64,000 bases of DNA from Lota lota (taxonomy: Eukaryota > Chordata > Actinopteri > Gadiformes > Lotidae), in the NCBI GenBank assembly GCA_026745465.1, contig JACYXH010000405.1:96257-160256 (forward strand), in the 5' to 3' direction. The position numbers and the translations under genes are program-made. How positions within the stretch are numbered: the stretch's first letter is position 1; each line of letters starts with the position of its first letter. The notes beneath the pieces were generated by a model. That model did no database searches and had not been told where the DNA came from. It worked only from the letters and a program-made list of their open reading frames with translations. Shown here in pieces: positions 14,911-26,749 of this stretch.

Positions 14911-16032
14911 TGCTCGGTTGACAAGCAGAAACTCTCACTTATGAAGCCACTTTGGCAGCAGAGCCCGATGACAACTGCCTGGGCCGAGTAGTCAGCAGCA
15001 CGTACCAGAGACGAAACATTTTCAATAGACTATAATTTTGGGTAAGCCCTTTGTGTCACTGTTGGGCAGTTTGTCTGGTTATTTTGGAATTTACGATGAG
15101 CGCTGGCACAACCACCTTCCCAATGTTTGACTGTGTTGCTATAAGATACATGGCACAACAACTATGCAACCGCTATACAATCAGTGGCATTCTCAGGAAC
15201 AACCTTATGATCCTACTGTGCACACACTCAAATAGAGGCGTGTTTGGTTAATGATGAATGTGGTTGCTCTGCATCACGCAGAGGGCTTCAAATGTGTGAC
15301 CACATCATTGGTGGCCCACTTGTGGTGTGCATGGTGTGGTGTGGTGGTTGGGTGAGCAAGTCATGCTTTCTCACGACCACATGTCTTTTTTTCATATTCT
15401 ATATAATATAAAAGAGAAGCCAATATTAGCCATTCTGCAATAAACTTTATTTTGACTTTGGGACTTAAAGGAACCAAAGGACCAGATTTATTATGACAAT
15501 AAAGAAAAGGTATGGAAAATATATTAGAGTTTTCAATATATATGGACAACTGTAATTTCACTTTCCAGAACATCCTGCCCATTTTATTTGTTTTTCCTCC
15601 CCAGTGAGACCAGTGCTTTATGTTCAGCTCAGGAACAATTATCCCTTCTGCAGGATTTCAATTGTTTCTCCAAAAATGGGACTGATGACCCGCATATTTA
15701 ATTATCACCAATGAAATTAAATATCCCCTCCTACACATTCTCTCTAAATAAGATTAATGTGTGTACGTTTGCACTTTTACCTGATCTCTCTGGGCACGCC
15801 ATTTATTTTCCCATTCTCCCAAGTAGTCTTCAAATTGCTCTAATTATATTAAACGCTTACGTAGCACAGGGCTTTTTTTTGGACGAGGACAGCGGTTGGA
15901 AAGCAGTAAATGGAGCCATTAAGCGTTTAGTTTGACTAGAGAGGTAATAATCATAATAATGAGGGGTCCAGCAATACGGAAAAGTACCTTTTACCTGGTC
16001 AATGAACAGAACTAAACAGACTCTGGAATCAC

Positions 16033-16152
16033 TTGGAGAACTTGTCTCTCACGTTGAGAACTTGTCTCTCATGTTGAGAACTTGTCTCTCACGTTGAGAA
16101 CTTGTCTCTCACCTTGAGAACTTGTCTCTCACCTTGAGAACTTGACTTTCAT
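16033..16152 (+). repeat. 20-bp minisatellite, 6 units
   Basis: Unit TTGAGAACTTGTCTCTCACG, with the last bases varying (ACG, ATG, ACC). The first and last units are diverged. Confidence 0.95.
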
Positions 16153-18231
16153 CAGGTTGTTGTGAGTGACCGAGACAGGGGAAGCATATGCCTTGAGAGC
16201 CTTCTGCCTGCTGTCCATATCTCTCTCTGTCTCTCTCTCTTCTCCTCTTCTCTCTCTCTCTGTCTCTCTCTCTTCTCTCTGTTTCTCTTCTCTTCTCTCT
16301 CTCTGTTCTCTTATACCTCTCTCTGTCGCTCTCTCTCTTCTCTGTCTCTCTCTCTCTCGCTGGCTGTTCTCTTATACCTCTCTCTCTCTTTCTCTCACTC
16401 TTCTCTCTCTTCCAGACCAGCAGACAAGCTCTTCACCTCACTTCAATCTGTGCATTAGCTGCTGCCACAAGCCCAACCGTCCTGGCCATTAGATGTGTGC
16501 TCTGAACTCTGGTATTCTCAAACAAGTCAAGATGAAAAATGAGGGTTGCTAAGGTAGAGTTTTTTTTTTCCAGCGGTGCAATTAGGTATGGCGAAGATGC
16601 AACTTCAATGCCACAAACGCTGCACCTCTTTCCAGTAAACCCTGCTATCCTAAGAAAAAAAGTAGGGCAACTGTTTGAAACACATTAGTCTTGACTGACG
16701 GATATAATTTATTTCATATGGGGGTTTGGATTGTTCAATAAATCAGAACTCCTTCATTCACGAAAGATTCAGTCGTGAATGAATCAGCTCCACCTCACAC
16801 AATATGCTACGGATAAACAAGGACTCCAGGCTCGTAAAGATGAACGGAGGAAGGGGACGGTTTTAGATCTAAACAATTCTTGAAGAAGTGGGTCAGTGTG
16901 AGTGTGTGTGTGTGAGAGTGTGTGCGTGTGTGTGTGCGTGTGTCTCTCTCTCTCTGCGCATGCACGAGTATATTTGCGTGTGTATTGGGTGTGGACAGAT
17001 GAGAACATGGGCCTTTACTAGTGGTTGCTGTTTTGCAACAGGCAAATATTTTTCGCACTTGTCATTTATTTGTACCACAGATGCAGACTAGTGACATGCT
17101 TTCGTGAAACCCATTCATTAAATATCGCAAACTGGTGACAAATCTACCGATCTTGCCGCAAATCATCCTTTCGTCGCGGGGATATCAAGTCGTTCCTTTT
17201 ATGAGAGAATACATGTTCATATGTGGTAATGATTCAGTTCAAAGATGCAAAGGGTCCCAGTGCCAAGTTACACTGCTATGAAGCCTGGACGCGCCACAAT
17301 GTTTTATTTTTCTACACTGTGTGTCTGTAGAATCTTGGCTCTTACTGATAATGCAATCTCCCCCAAAGTGATAGTTTTAGCGCTTATGATCTTCCACACA
17401 TGTGAAATCAGTTCTGTGGTGTGAAAGTGCAGATGGTTCTTTGTCTCTGTCACACTGCCGCCCTGCGATCTGATGAAGTCCAGGAGCTTTGATCACACAT
17501 TTGGAAAACGATTTATCAGAACTATAGGCGTGGATTCTTTATTCTTTTGAATGAAATTGGTCTTGCTGTTCTGAACAAAGCAAAATCCATTCTTGAACTT
17601 TATATGCACAGACAATCATCAGGAATTAACTATCTTCAATCGCTTCAAATAACGCCCCCTTTTTAATCAAATTGTCTTTTAATAGGTAGATTTTATCTCA
17701 ATTGCCTGCGTCTAAAATGCTTATCTTAGGGCATTTTTTTATATGAGGCTATCCTGTGTTGGCTTACTTAGTCAACCTCCTATTAGACGTAGACACCGGC
17801 AGCCATTATTCTGACATTTCAAGTTGGGAGGAAATACTATGAATTCTCCAATGTTTCCATTCATTCGACTGCGGCCTGTCTTTTTCCCATGTGTTCATTC
17901 AGCCGCTCTTATTTTACCGTGTTAGTCTGTGGTAATTAAAATAGGACGGCCATCATCATTCGATAGCCAAAACATTTTGTTTCCGTCTATTTAGTCTCTG
18001 TCTAGTTCCTACCACGTTTTATTTAGGTCTTTCCAGACCTCTTCCCACTCACCCAGAACAAGACGGGCAGGGTCTTCACTCATTGGCTGTTTCAGGGGTG
18101 GGGGTCTTGAAGTTCCTGTAATGATGACATCGAATGCATGGAGCGAACCATGCTTGCCCTCTCCAGTGGAGAGGGAGCTGCAGCGGTGAGCTCATGCTAA
18201 GAGAAGGGCCGCTTTGTTATTAGGAGAGAGA

Positions 18232-18362
<131 letters not shown>

Positions 18363-19248
18363 ACAAGCTAGATAAATGGAGGGGAAACAGAAACGTGAAT
18401 AGAGCACCACCCAGCCCACAGTCTGGGAAGCAGGGGAAGGATACATAGGATCCAGACCTGCTGCCCTGTCAGTGGTGGAAAACACACACCCACAGCATCA
18501 TGACATGTACCGGATGCTGTGGAGTAGACCCTTGCCACCTAGCGCACCCTCCTTAGCTGACGATTGATACACACATGTCACATCCGCCTTTAACATCCTA
18601 TCCCGCGGTGGACCCCGCCCTGAACGTTTCAGATGTGGGTCAGCAGCTGTCGACGACGTACGTGATGTGTGCCGCTGTGGTCGGGGGCGATGAAGCAGCG
18701 GGGGCCATTATCAAGTGGTTGTTTGCCTCTCTTTTGCCACCCTTTCTCATTAAGGATCCTCTTTCACCGGCAGCAAGAATGCCGGTTGGACTATTCACCG
18801 AGAGGGACAGGCATGGGCCTGTGCTTGCCCGTGCACAGCTGGAACCCGATAGTGTGTTGGTGGGTGTGTACGCACACAGTCAATTCATGTAGTTGGTCCC
18901 ACACAAAGGTTGGGCCAAATAAATTAGTCATATCTCTATGTGTATGTATGTGTGTGTCTATATATGTGTGTGTGGGTGTGTGTTTGTGTGTGTGGTGTGT
19001 GTGTGTGGTTGAACATGGTGTGTGTGTGTGTGTGTGTGGTTGTATATGGTGTGTGGCGTCAGGCCAGTAGAATACGTGGTAATGCTTGCTCGCTTTAATT
19101 TGCAGTCTGATTACAACATCACATACATTGTCAGAGCGCAGGTGTGCCTATTAGAGCTCTTCTTCTGATGTTCCCCAGGCCGGTTCCTCTCTGTCCTGCT
19201 CTGCTGACTGTCTATCAGTGCAAGCTCAGTGGGATCCAGATGTTCTCA

Positions 19249-19250
<2 letters not shown>

Positions 19251-19323
<73 letters not shown>

Positions 19324-19376
19324 TCACTCACTCACTCACTCACTCACTCACTCACTCACTCACTCACTCACTCACA
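19251..19376 (+). repeat. (CA)n then (CTCA)n compound microsatellite
   Basis: About 66 bases of CA followed by about 14 copies of CTCA; further CA-rich sequence to 19520. Confidence 0.96.
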
Positions 19377-20616
19377 CACTGAATGAAACATACACACACA
19401 CACACACACTCTGAATTAAATACACAAACACACACACTAACACACACACACACACACACACACACTATAACACACGCAGACACACATGCACACACACACT
19501 AAATGGAAAACACACACACATACGCAATGTTTTGTACTGGAACTCTGAAGCCCAGGAAGAGCTGTCTTCATATCTGTCCATCTGTCTGTCAGACATGTCT
19601 ATCTACTGGTGCGTCCATCTTTCTCTCTGTTTGTCCTTCTGCCTGCTTGCCAGATAGTCAGAGAGACAGACAGACGGACAGACCCCTTCCCAGGTTTTTA
19701 TTTTTTTAACTTCTTTATGGATATACACTCAACATTAGAGGCTAACATGAATATTTACAACAATAACAACAGAGACAATAGAGTGATCAAAGGTGCATTA
19801 GGTATTCAACCCCTGCCCCCCATGTCCTAACCTACACACGCACCCAGTTGGCAGATGTCGGGGACATGGAAGTAGAGTAACAGGAATGTTTATCTATTAA
19901 CAAAACTAAGCAGCATGATCCCATGAGCCTCAGTGTCCAGCCCGCATACCCCAAGGTTCTCCCAACGGCCTCTGGTCCAGTCACTGCTCCCCACTGGCAC
20001 CGATAGAAACCCCTCCGTCCTCCGCACGCCAGGGCTGGCGCTTTGTTACGCCACCCCAGCCTTAATTCCTCATCCGTTGGCCCCGCTCTGGATGTTGCCC
20101 CCGGGCGAGTTACGGTCAGGTACAACAGCGCTGGTTCTTCATCTGGTCCAGCACACGCGATTGCAGACGGAATGCCTTGCAATCACCGTTACACACAGAC
20201 TCACAGACACCGATACAGATCTCATTAGGCGAGGGCGAATGCTTTATGTTCAGCTAATCAATATTAAGAGCGAAAAATGGCCCGTGTGCCAAACAGACCC
20301 GTTCATTTCTTTGTAGCGTTCCAGCTACTTTAATTTACAGCAGATGTTTACTGTGGGTATTAACGGCTCGAAGAAATATATGCTATTCATTTCATTCAAA
20401 TAAATCATGACCGAAAACTAATTTAGTGAATAAAGGACCTAAGACCCGCGGTCTTCTCTCGGAGGAGCGTGGTGTGACGCTATAGGTCGAGCTTAAACGG
20501 ATTACGCGTGTCCAGTGTACCGTAGGTGGCCGGTGGTTCTCCACCCCGGAGCGTCTGTACAACACGTCGTCTGAGCTCATGCGTATCATTACATTCTCGT
20601 ACGACGCGATCCACAG

Positions 20617-20912
20617 TTCCCAAGTGAGACGGGGACCCCCCGACTCCGCCCCTCAGCAGACCGGGACGTCCCGCACGGTGAAGCGGTACCCATCCTCCAC
20701 CGGGCCCATCACCTCCAACGCACTGCCCAACGGGAACGGCTACAGCGCCGGACATGGCACCGCGCACGGAAACTGGCCCAGGAGCAGGACTGGAAACACC
20801 GACGGGCAGTCTCCCAGCGTTCCCAGGACTGGCGCCGCCGCCGCCGCCCCCGCTGCTGCAGCCAACGGCCAGCCGCAAAAACCACAGCTCAGCAACGCAT
20901 TATCGCACGCAG
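20617..20912 (+). CDS. ltbp2: ltbp2 exon 2: low-complexity N-terminal linker
   Basis: Acceptor ccacag/ttc, donor ag/gtaata. Enters in phase 2 and leaves in phase 1, matching its neighbours. About 98 residues with no cysteine: SQVRRGPPDS, then TSRTVKRYPSSTG, then SNALPNGNG, then an Ala/Pro run (TGAAAAAPAAAANG). SRTVKRYP followed by SNALP aligns with the SRTVRLHP...SNALPPGPG part of the mammalian LTBP2 linker as I remember it, which is the evidence that this is coding. The pyrimidine tract before the acceptor is poor and the frame stays open further upstream, so the exact start is less certain than the end. I tested other upstream AG sites by phase and none fitted. Confidence 0.75.
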
Positions 20913-21384
20913 GTAATATAAGCAAACAACAAGCAAACAACAACAAAATGTTAAGCCCCTGGGAAAGCTCTTGGGGGGAACTAATTCCAATATTGCTAAA
21001 CAGGGTTCTGCTTTCACTTTCCGCGCGTGCTTTCATGTTTCCTCTCTGCCTGGCCACATCGTAGCAAACAGGACCCTGTGTTAGCGTGAAGCAGTGAAGC
21101 CACAACGCATACGTTTCCATCCTCATCGTGTCATCGCTCAATGAAGCATTAGACACAGTTAAAAAAAAATAATGGTTGGCCGGTAGCCAAGCCCCTCCCC
21201 CTCCTCTCCCTTCTCCCCCCTCTCCTCCTTCTTCTTCTTCTTCTTCACTTTCCACCCGCGCCCACCCCATGGCCCAAGTGGTTACCTCACATCAGGTCAG
21301 TGGAAGACTTTCAGCTGATGTCCCCTGTCTATGTCTGGGCTGGGTGGGGGTTTCTTGCTCTACTTTTTGGCTTGTGAGTCTCTT

Positions 21385-21389
<5 letters not shown>

Positions 21390-21433
<44 letters not shown>
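21390..21433 (+). repeat. (CT)n microsatellite
   Basis: 44 bases of pure CT in intron 2. Confidence 0.96.
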
Positions 21434-21440
<7 letters not shown>

Positions 21441-22097
21441 ACTCTGTTTTTTCGGTGTGAGAGTGAGACAGAGAGAAAAGAAGATAGATTATATGTGGGC
21501 CTAGTTGAGAGTTTGTAAAAGGGTGTGTGTTAAGTGTCTATGTAGACCAGAAAGGCAGTCCATTGCATGTGAGTGTCCTATCTGTACAAGTTACACGCCT
21601 TATATATATATATTTTCCGTCACCTTGTACTCCACTACGTAGATCCACTATAACCACGGGGCGTCAACAAACACAACATCCCCAAAACGATACCCGGTCC
21701 TTCCTAATCTCATTGCCTTCTTTTTCGGAGCTTCATCCTTCCCCTTCCTGTATGATACACCAGACGCCACCATCTGCTCTCCCAAGTTTCCAACTTTTCC
21801 ACGAGGCCAGCGGCTGTTGAACACATTCCCACCATTACACATGCAGGCTTTGCTCGCAAGCCCCGGTCTCTCAGTCTGCCGTTGCATACACACACATCCA
21901 GAAACACCTTCTCCCTGAGATAAAGGCTTTGGAGGCCGTCCCGAAGCCTCATAACGCTCCTTCTCTCTCTCTCTCTCTCCCCTCTCTTTTCCTCCGTTCC
22001 CCTCCTCCGTGGGCCTCCGATGGCACATCCTCACTCCCTCTGCATGCCACTGCCCAGCCTCTGGCAGACACGCACACAGGCGCCCTGCTCTCTCTCT

Positions 22098-22198
<101 letters not shown>

Positions 22199-22209
22199 GT
22201 GCACTCCGG

Positions 22210-22215
22210 TATAAA
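22210..22215 (+). promoter_or_regulatory. Candidate TATA box of an internal ltbp2 promoter
   Basis: TATAAA lies 58 bases upstream of the candidate short-form ATG (22268), directly after a 93-base (CT)n tract that could act as a GAGA-type element. A start site about 30 bases downstream would be near 22240 and give a short GC-rich leader. It supports an alternative promoter only in combination with the in-frame signal-like peptide; a TATAAA alone occurs often by chance. Confidence 0.35.
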
Positions 22216-22267
22216 CCTTCCCTCCCGGGCCGACCCTGGAGTGCATGTCACAGCGAGGACCGCCAGG

Positions 22268-22340
22268 ATGCAGCTCCTCTCCCGCCGGACCCTGCTGCGT
22301 CTCCTGCTCACCCGCGTGTGCGTGTGCTTGTGCTTCCCAG
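22268..22340 (+). CDS. ltbp2: Candidate alternative first exon: in-frame signal-like peptide for a short ltbp2 isoform
   Basis: An ATG with A at -3 (gccaggATGc) opens a frame that runs without a stop through the exon 3 acceptor into exon 3. It begins [14 protein letters not shown] and continues [15 protein letters not shown]. The layout is a basic n-region, a Leu/Val/Cys-rich core (interrupted by Thr-Arg) and a small-residue region before the mature sequence, like a secretion signal. Established knowledge: LTBP1S is made from an internal promoter whose first exon supplies a signal peptide right before the same four-Cys region (RIKVVFTPSIC; here [11 protein letters not shown]). The sequence position is equivalent. 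CT-rich acceptor tracts naturally code Leu, Ser and Val, so coincidence remains possible. Confidence 0.45.
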
Positions 22341-22529
22341 GGGCCAACCTGACGTCCGGCCTGGACCGCATCAAGATCGTCTTCACGCCCATGCTGTGTC
22401 GCCGGGTGTGCAGCGGCGGCCGCTGCCACAACAGCTGTGAGAAGGGCGACACCACCACGGTGTACAGCGAGAACCACCAGCGACAGCAGCAGCAGAGGCA
22501 GCAGTCCGAGAAGCAGGGCTTCAGACTCT
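22341..22529 (+). CDS. ltbp2: ltbp2 exon 3: four-cysteine region
   Basis: Acceptor ttcccag/gggcc, donor ctct/gtgagt, phase 1 in and out, about 63 residues. Residues 10-18 read DRIKIVFTP, followed by [12 protein letters not shown] and [13 protein letters not shown]: the four-cysteine block shared by all LTBPs just before the second EGF. NLTS near the start is an N-glycosylation sequon. A Gln-rich stretch follows ([18 protein letters not shown]), longer than I recall in mammals. The exon is flanked by a (CT)n 144 bases upstream and a (GA)n about 510 bases downstream. It joins exon 4 to give GFRLFFCQIPC. Confidence 0.93.
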
Positions 22530-23040
22530 GTGAGTTGTCACCGGTTACCTCGGAACTCTGTCGTGTGTGCGTCGGTCTCTTAAAGTACCGTCTCTCTGAT
22601 CTCACGGGGGAAAAAAACACACACCTGTTCGTAGGTCGTTGGCCGTGGCCTCGGGTGAAACTTCATTCCTCTCCTGCTTGATCCTTCTGTCTTTGTAGCT
22701 TTTCGTTGAATCTTCCTCTCTGTTTCTCTCTCTCTGTGTCTATGTTTCTGTCTCATTTTGTTTCACTCTCTCTCTTTCTCTTTTCTTTCTCTATTCTTCG
22801 TTCTACTCTCCCTCTTCCTCTCTTCCTCTCCCACTCTCTTGCTCTCTATCTCTCTGTCTTCCTCACTCTTTCTGACATTCTGTTTCTCCATCTTTCTGTC
22901 CCTTGCCTCGTGCCTATCCCTCTCTGCGTGTGTTCTCAGAGTTCTGTTAGTCTTGTCCTCTTTTCACTTCATGTCCCTCTGCTCTGTTTATCTTAATCCT
23001 TCCCTTTTTTACGAGGGGAGCTTGGCAAAATGGACAAAAT

Positions 23041-23042
<2 letters not shown>

Positions 23043-23133
<91 letters not shown>
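23043..23133 (+). repeat. (GA)n microsatellite downstream of exon 3
   Basis: 91 bases of pure GA, followed by two similar segments containing AGATAGCAAGATATATATA (about 23132 and 23180) and more GA to 23280. Confidence 0.97.
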
Positions 23134-23136
<3 letters not shown>

Positions 23137-23208
23137 CAAGATATATATAGAGAGAGAGGGAGAGAGAAAGAGAAAGAGAGAGATAGCAAGATATATATAT
23201 ATACACAC

Positions 23209-23251
<43 letters not shown>

Positions 23252-23624
23252 CAAAGGGAGAGAGGGAGAAAAAGGAAAGAAACAGAGCAGATTAGAAGCT
23301 GCTTGTCTAAAATGTTAACCCCACTGCACATAAACACACAGACACACTCTCAAAGACACACACACATACACACACCCACATATGTGTGTGTGTCTGTGTG
23401 TGTGTCTGTGTGTGTATCGATGGTCCCACGCTCTGAGCACTGAGCCCCGTCTCTTTGTTGTCTACACCTCGCGCTCGGCCCTAGTTGGTTGCTATTGAAC
23501 GTTCTCCCTGGGGGAGCAGGAACGGACCAAGGAGAGCGGGAGAAAGAGTAGCAGCGTGAACAGGATTTTGCTGGGATTACATTAAACCTGCCATTTTTCT
23601 GGGCGGCTTTGCTCCACGCTCACA

Positions 23625-24310
23625 TGTGTGGTCAGTATGTTGGGTGGGGTGGCTGGTGTAGGGTCAGTATGTAGGGTGGAGTGGATGGTGTTGGGTCAGT
23701 ATGTAGCGTGGGGTGAGGTGTCTGGTGGTGGGTCAGTATGTAGGGTAGGGTGGTGGTGGGTCAGTATGTAGGGTAGGGTGGTGGTGGGTCAGTATGTAGG
23801 GTGGTGTGAGGTGTCTGGTGGTGGGTCAGTATGTGGAGTGGGTTGTGTTTGGTCAATATGTGGTGTGGGTGGTGTTTGGTCAGTATGTGGTGTGGGTGGT
23901 GGTGGGTCAGTATGTAGGGTGGTGTGAGGTGTCTGGTGGTGGGTCAGTATGTGGAGTGGGTTGTGTTTGGTCAATATGTGGTGTGGGTGGTGTTTGGTCA
24001 GTATGTGGTGTGGGTGGTGGTGGGTCAGTATGTAGGGTGGGGTGGAGTGGGTGGTGGTGGGTCAGTATGTGAAGTGGGTGGTGGTGGGTCAGTATGTAGG
24101 GTGTGGTGGAGTGGGTGGTGGTGGGTCAGTATGTAGGGTGGGGTGGAGTGGGTGGTGTTTGGTCAGTATGTGGTGTGGGTGGTGGTGGGTCAGTATGTAG
24201 GGTGGGGTGGAGTGTCTGGTGGTGGGTCAGTATGTAGGGTGGTGTGGGTGGTGTTGGGTCACTATGTAGGGTGGGGTGGGTGGTGGTGGTTCAGTATGTA
24301 GGTTTGGGAG
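23625..24310 (+). repeat. G/T-rich minisatellite
   Basis: Repeats of GGGTCAGTATGTAGGGTG with variable GGTGGAGTGGGTGGTGGT spacers, unit about 25-45 bases, with a higher-order duplication of about 118 bases (for example 23797-23914 and 23915-24032). Strong purine/T bias on the plus strand. It produces long open frames on both strands that are not genes. Confidence 0.93.
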
Positions 24311-24419
24311 GGGTGGCTGGGTGGGGGCACAATGCCCCTCAAGTTTTCTCATGGGCTGTTCAGGAGCCCAGCTTGGGCTCTTTATAATTACTGCTGGCAG
24401 CCCAGAGGTGATAGGGTGT

Positions 24420-24832
24420 ACTCACACACACCTACGAACAGAGACACACACACACTCCCTTACGCACACACACGCTCCCATAAGCGTACATACAAACACA
24501 CTTACACACACGCCCACAAACACACATTCCCACGCACAACACAAGCATGCACACTATTGCGGCTACTACACACATACACACGCACGCGCGCGCACACACA
24601 AACTCACACATACACACACAAAGGCACACACACTACTGCTACGGCTACTACTATGCACACACACACAAACGCACACACACTACTGCTACGGCTACTACAC
24701 ACACAAACACACACATACACACACAAAGGCACACACACTACTGCTACGGCTACTACTATTCACACACACACACAAACGCACACACACTACTGCTACGGCT
24801 ACTACACACACACACACACTCACACACGTGCG
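24420..24832 (+). repeat. CA block with CTACTGCTACGGCTACTA higher-order repeat
   Basis: CA-rich microsatellite containing five copies of CTACTGCTACGGCTACTA (the first variant), arranged as a duplicated unit of about 107 bases (24605-24711 and 24712-24815). Confidence 0.9.
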
Positions 24833-25167
24833 ATAAACGTGTGGACACGAGGGATCACGTGCGCACGGCCCCCGCCCTCCCGGCCCCCGCCCTCCCGGCC
24901 CCCACACGCCCTGCCTCTTCAGGGAGGACCGGGCTGAGTTATGAATATATAAACAGGTTGTTGTTGGAGATTTATACGCCCATTAATGGCTTTTTGGAAC
25001 CCGTCGACTGTACTCCAAACACTTCAGCATCCTGGAACAGCTCCTCCATGAGATTACATTCCTGGCACATCCACCTCCTCCTGTGCGTTTGGGTCACTTT
25101 TCAAACCCCCCCCTCTCCCTCTCTCGGCCGAAATGACCAGTGGGCCTTTGGGCAAGGCATGTGTTAA

Positions 25168-25678
25168 AAGGGATACGCCGAGATATCTGCGGACTGGTGG
25201 TTGCCTATCTTACTCAGTTTCATATGAGTTGTTTAGTTACAAATTCATCATTGTGCGTCCAAAAGGGGAGATTGCCGGGTTAGCATTTGCTTTACGTTAA
25301 CCGCTTCCATAGACTTGCAGAGGTACAGTAGCCTAGCTCTGGTTCCTGGAGGGGAACCAAAGGTTTCCAATGAGTTGTAATCACAGTGCCGAAAATAGTG
25401 CCAAATTATCTGTGTGACTGTGTTGTCGCTTGTTTTCAACAAGCGACTATTCGGAACACATTGGAAATCCTCGGAAAGTAATTTCAAGTGTATTCCCCTA
25501 CTACTGTAGCTCTGCAAGTCAATGGAAGCTGCTAATAAAAAGCAAATGCCATCACAGCAAACTCCCCTCCTGCACGCACAATGATGAGTTTGGAATTAAA
25601 CATTTGGTCTGAATCTGGGTAAGACAGGCAGATTCAGACCAGGCAAACACCATTTACAGATATCTCGGCGTATCCCTT
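25168..25678. mobile_element. 511-bp palindromic foldback element (MITE-like)
   Basis: Ends are perfect 22-bp inverted repeats (AAGGGATACGCCGAG at 25168 against CTCGGCGTATCCCTT at 25664). Pairing continues inward: TCATCATTGTGCGT (25246) mirrors ACGCACAATGATGA (25573); GCATTTGCTTT, CTTCCAT, GACTTGCAGAG and TACAGTAG all recur inverted on the right. The centre is a 10-bp stem with a 3-base loop (25425-25447), close to the midpoint. It codes nothing. A TTAA lies on each side, offset by two bases, which hints at a TTAA-targeting DNA transposon family (piggyBac or Kolobok type), but the target duplication is not clean. Confidence 0.75.
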
Positions 25679-25923
25679 AACGGCTTATAGGAGACTGCCA
25701 AAATCTTGTTGTTGCCTGCTTTCATTGCGTAGTGTACGTGTTCATGTGTATGATTGTTGTGTTTTTTTGTGTGTGTGACTGTGTATACACAGCTGTGTAC
25801 ATACTACTAATATGTGAATGCATGCTTTTTTTGCCTGTGTTTGTGTGAGTGTGTATGGGCAGCTGTGATGTTTTTTGCCTCATTGTTTGTGTGTGTGTGT
25901 GCGTGTATGTGTGTTGGTGTTGG

Positions 25924-25985
25924 TAGGGCTGTAGTCAACCAAATAAATTCTTGGTCGAATTAAATTCGATCAACTGATTAATGGA
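25924..25985 (+). mobile_element. Possible hAT-type terminal fragment
   Basis: Begins TAGGGCTGTAGTCAACCAAA and continues CTTGGTCGAATTAAA, a pattern I associate with dispersed hAT-like elements in fish genomes. No matching inverted end was found downstream, so if real it is a fragment. Confidence 0.3.
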
Positions 25986-26715
25986 TGGGGGAAGAATATC
26001 TGCACGTTATCTCTGGATGAAGTAAATGGGCCACAGTGCACTGAATTCACTCTACTCTAAGTGCTGTGTTGGAGGTAACGAGTGGGTTTTGGATCCACTC
26101 TTGGTTCGAGTCCGACTCGGTTATGGCAGCGCTTCAAATGAAAGGTTTTAGTGTATTCCTAACACAACTTAGCCTATCTGCATATGTCCCTCCTGCCCCC
26201 GAAAATAATGGATTAAGAAGCGCTTTTATACATATGAGAAGAATTCGATCAGACAATAGCGCGCGTGTGTGTCAGCATGTTTGTGTGTGTGTGTGTGTGT
26301 GTCCCCGCATGTCTGTGTGCGTGTAACCTGAACCATCCAGTTGGTCCTCGCTGCAAGGCAGACCTCCAGACAGGCACCGAGGGAGGGGGGCCCAGGGGGT
26401 AGCTGGACAGTAGGGCGCGGTGGGGGCCCTGGCAGCAGGCAGCGGCAGCGCTGTCTGAGAGGCTCCCCATACGGTGCAGCTGAGTGCAGGCCTGCGGGTC
26501 CCACACAGGGAGGAATTAACAGGACCTCTGAGCTGCTGCTCCAGGCAGCCTCTCTCATCACGGGAGGTCTTCCTGTGTGTCTGGACCCACCGCTCCGAGG
26601 CATTTTATCTCTCTTCCCCTCCCTCATTCCCCCCATCTCTCCCACACTCTGCCCCCTCTCTCACACTATGGCCCCCCTTGCAACCTTCTTCTCGTTCCCT
26701 TCGTCTCTCTCTCTC

Positions 26716-26749
<34 letters not shown>

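Noticed and set aside
20480-20878. Minus-strand open frame of 132 codons over exon 2
   Set aside because: Shadow of the plus-strand coding exon (Gly/Val-rich complement of the Ala/Pro-rich reading).
23806-24136. Open frame with repeated WVVFGQYV units
   Set aside because: Translation of the GT minisatellite; open on both strands and without any coding signature.
23625-24310. CRISPR array
   Set aside because: Spacers are variants of the same unit and the context is a vertebrate intron; a minisatellite. The same judgement applies to 63516-64000 and 16033-16152.
24276-25167. Open frames rich in Thr-His (THTHTH)
   Set aside because: Products of the CA repeat block; likewise 32414-32819, 38056-38403, 48550-49051 and 52942-53469.
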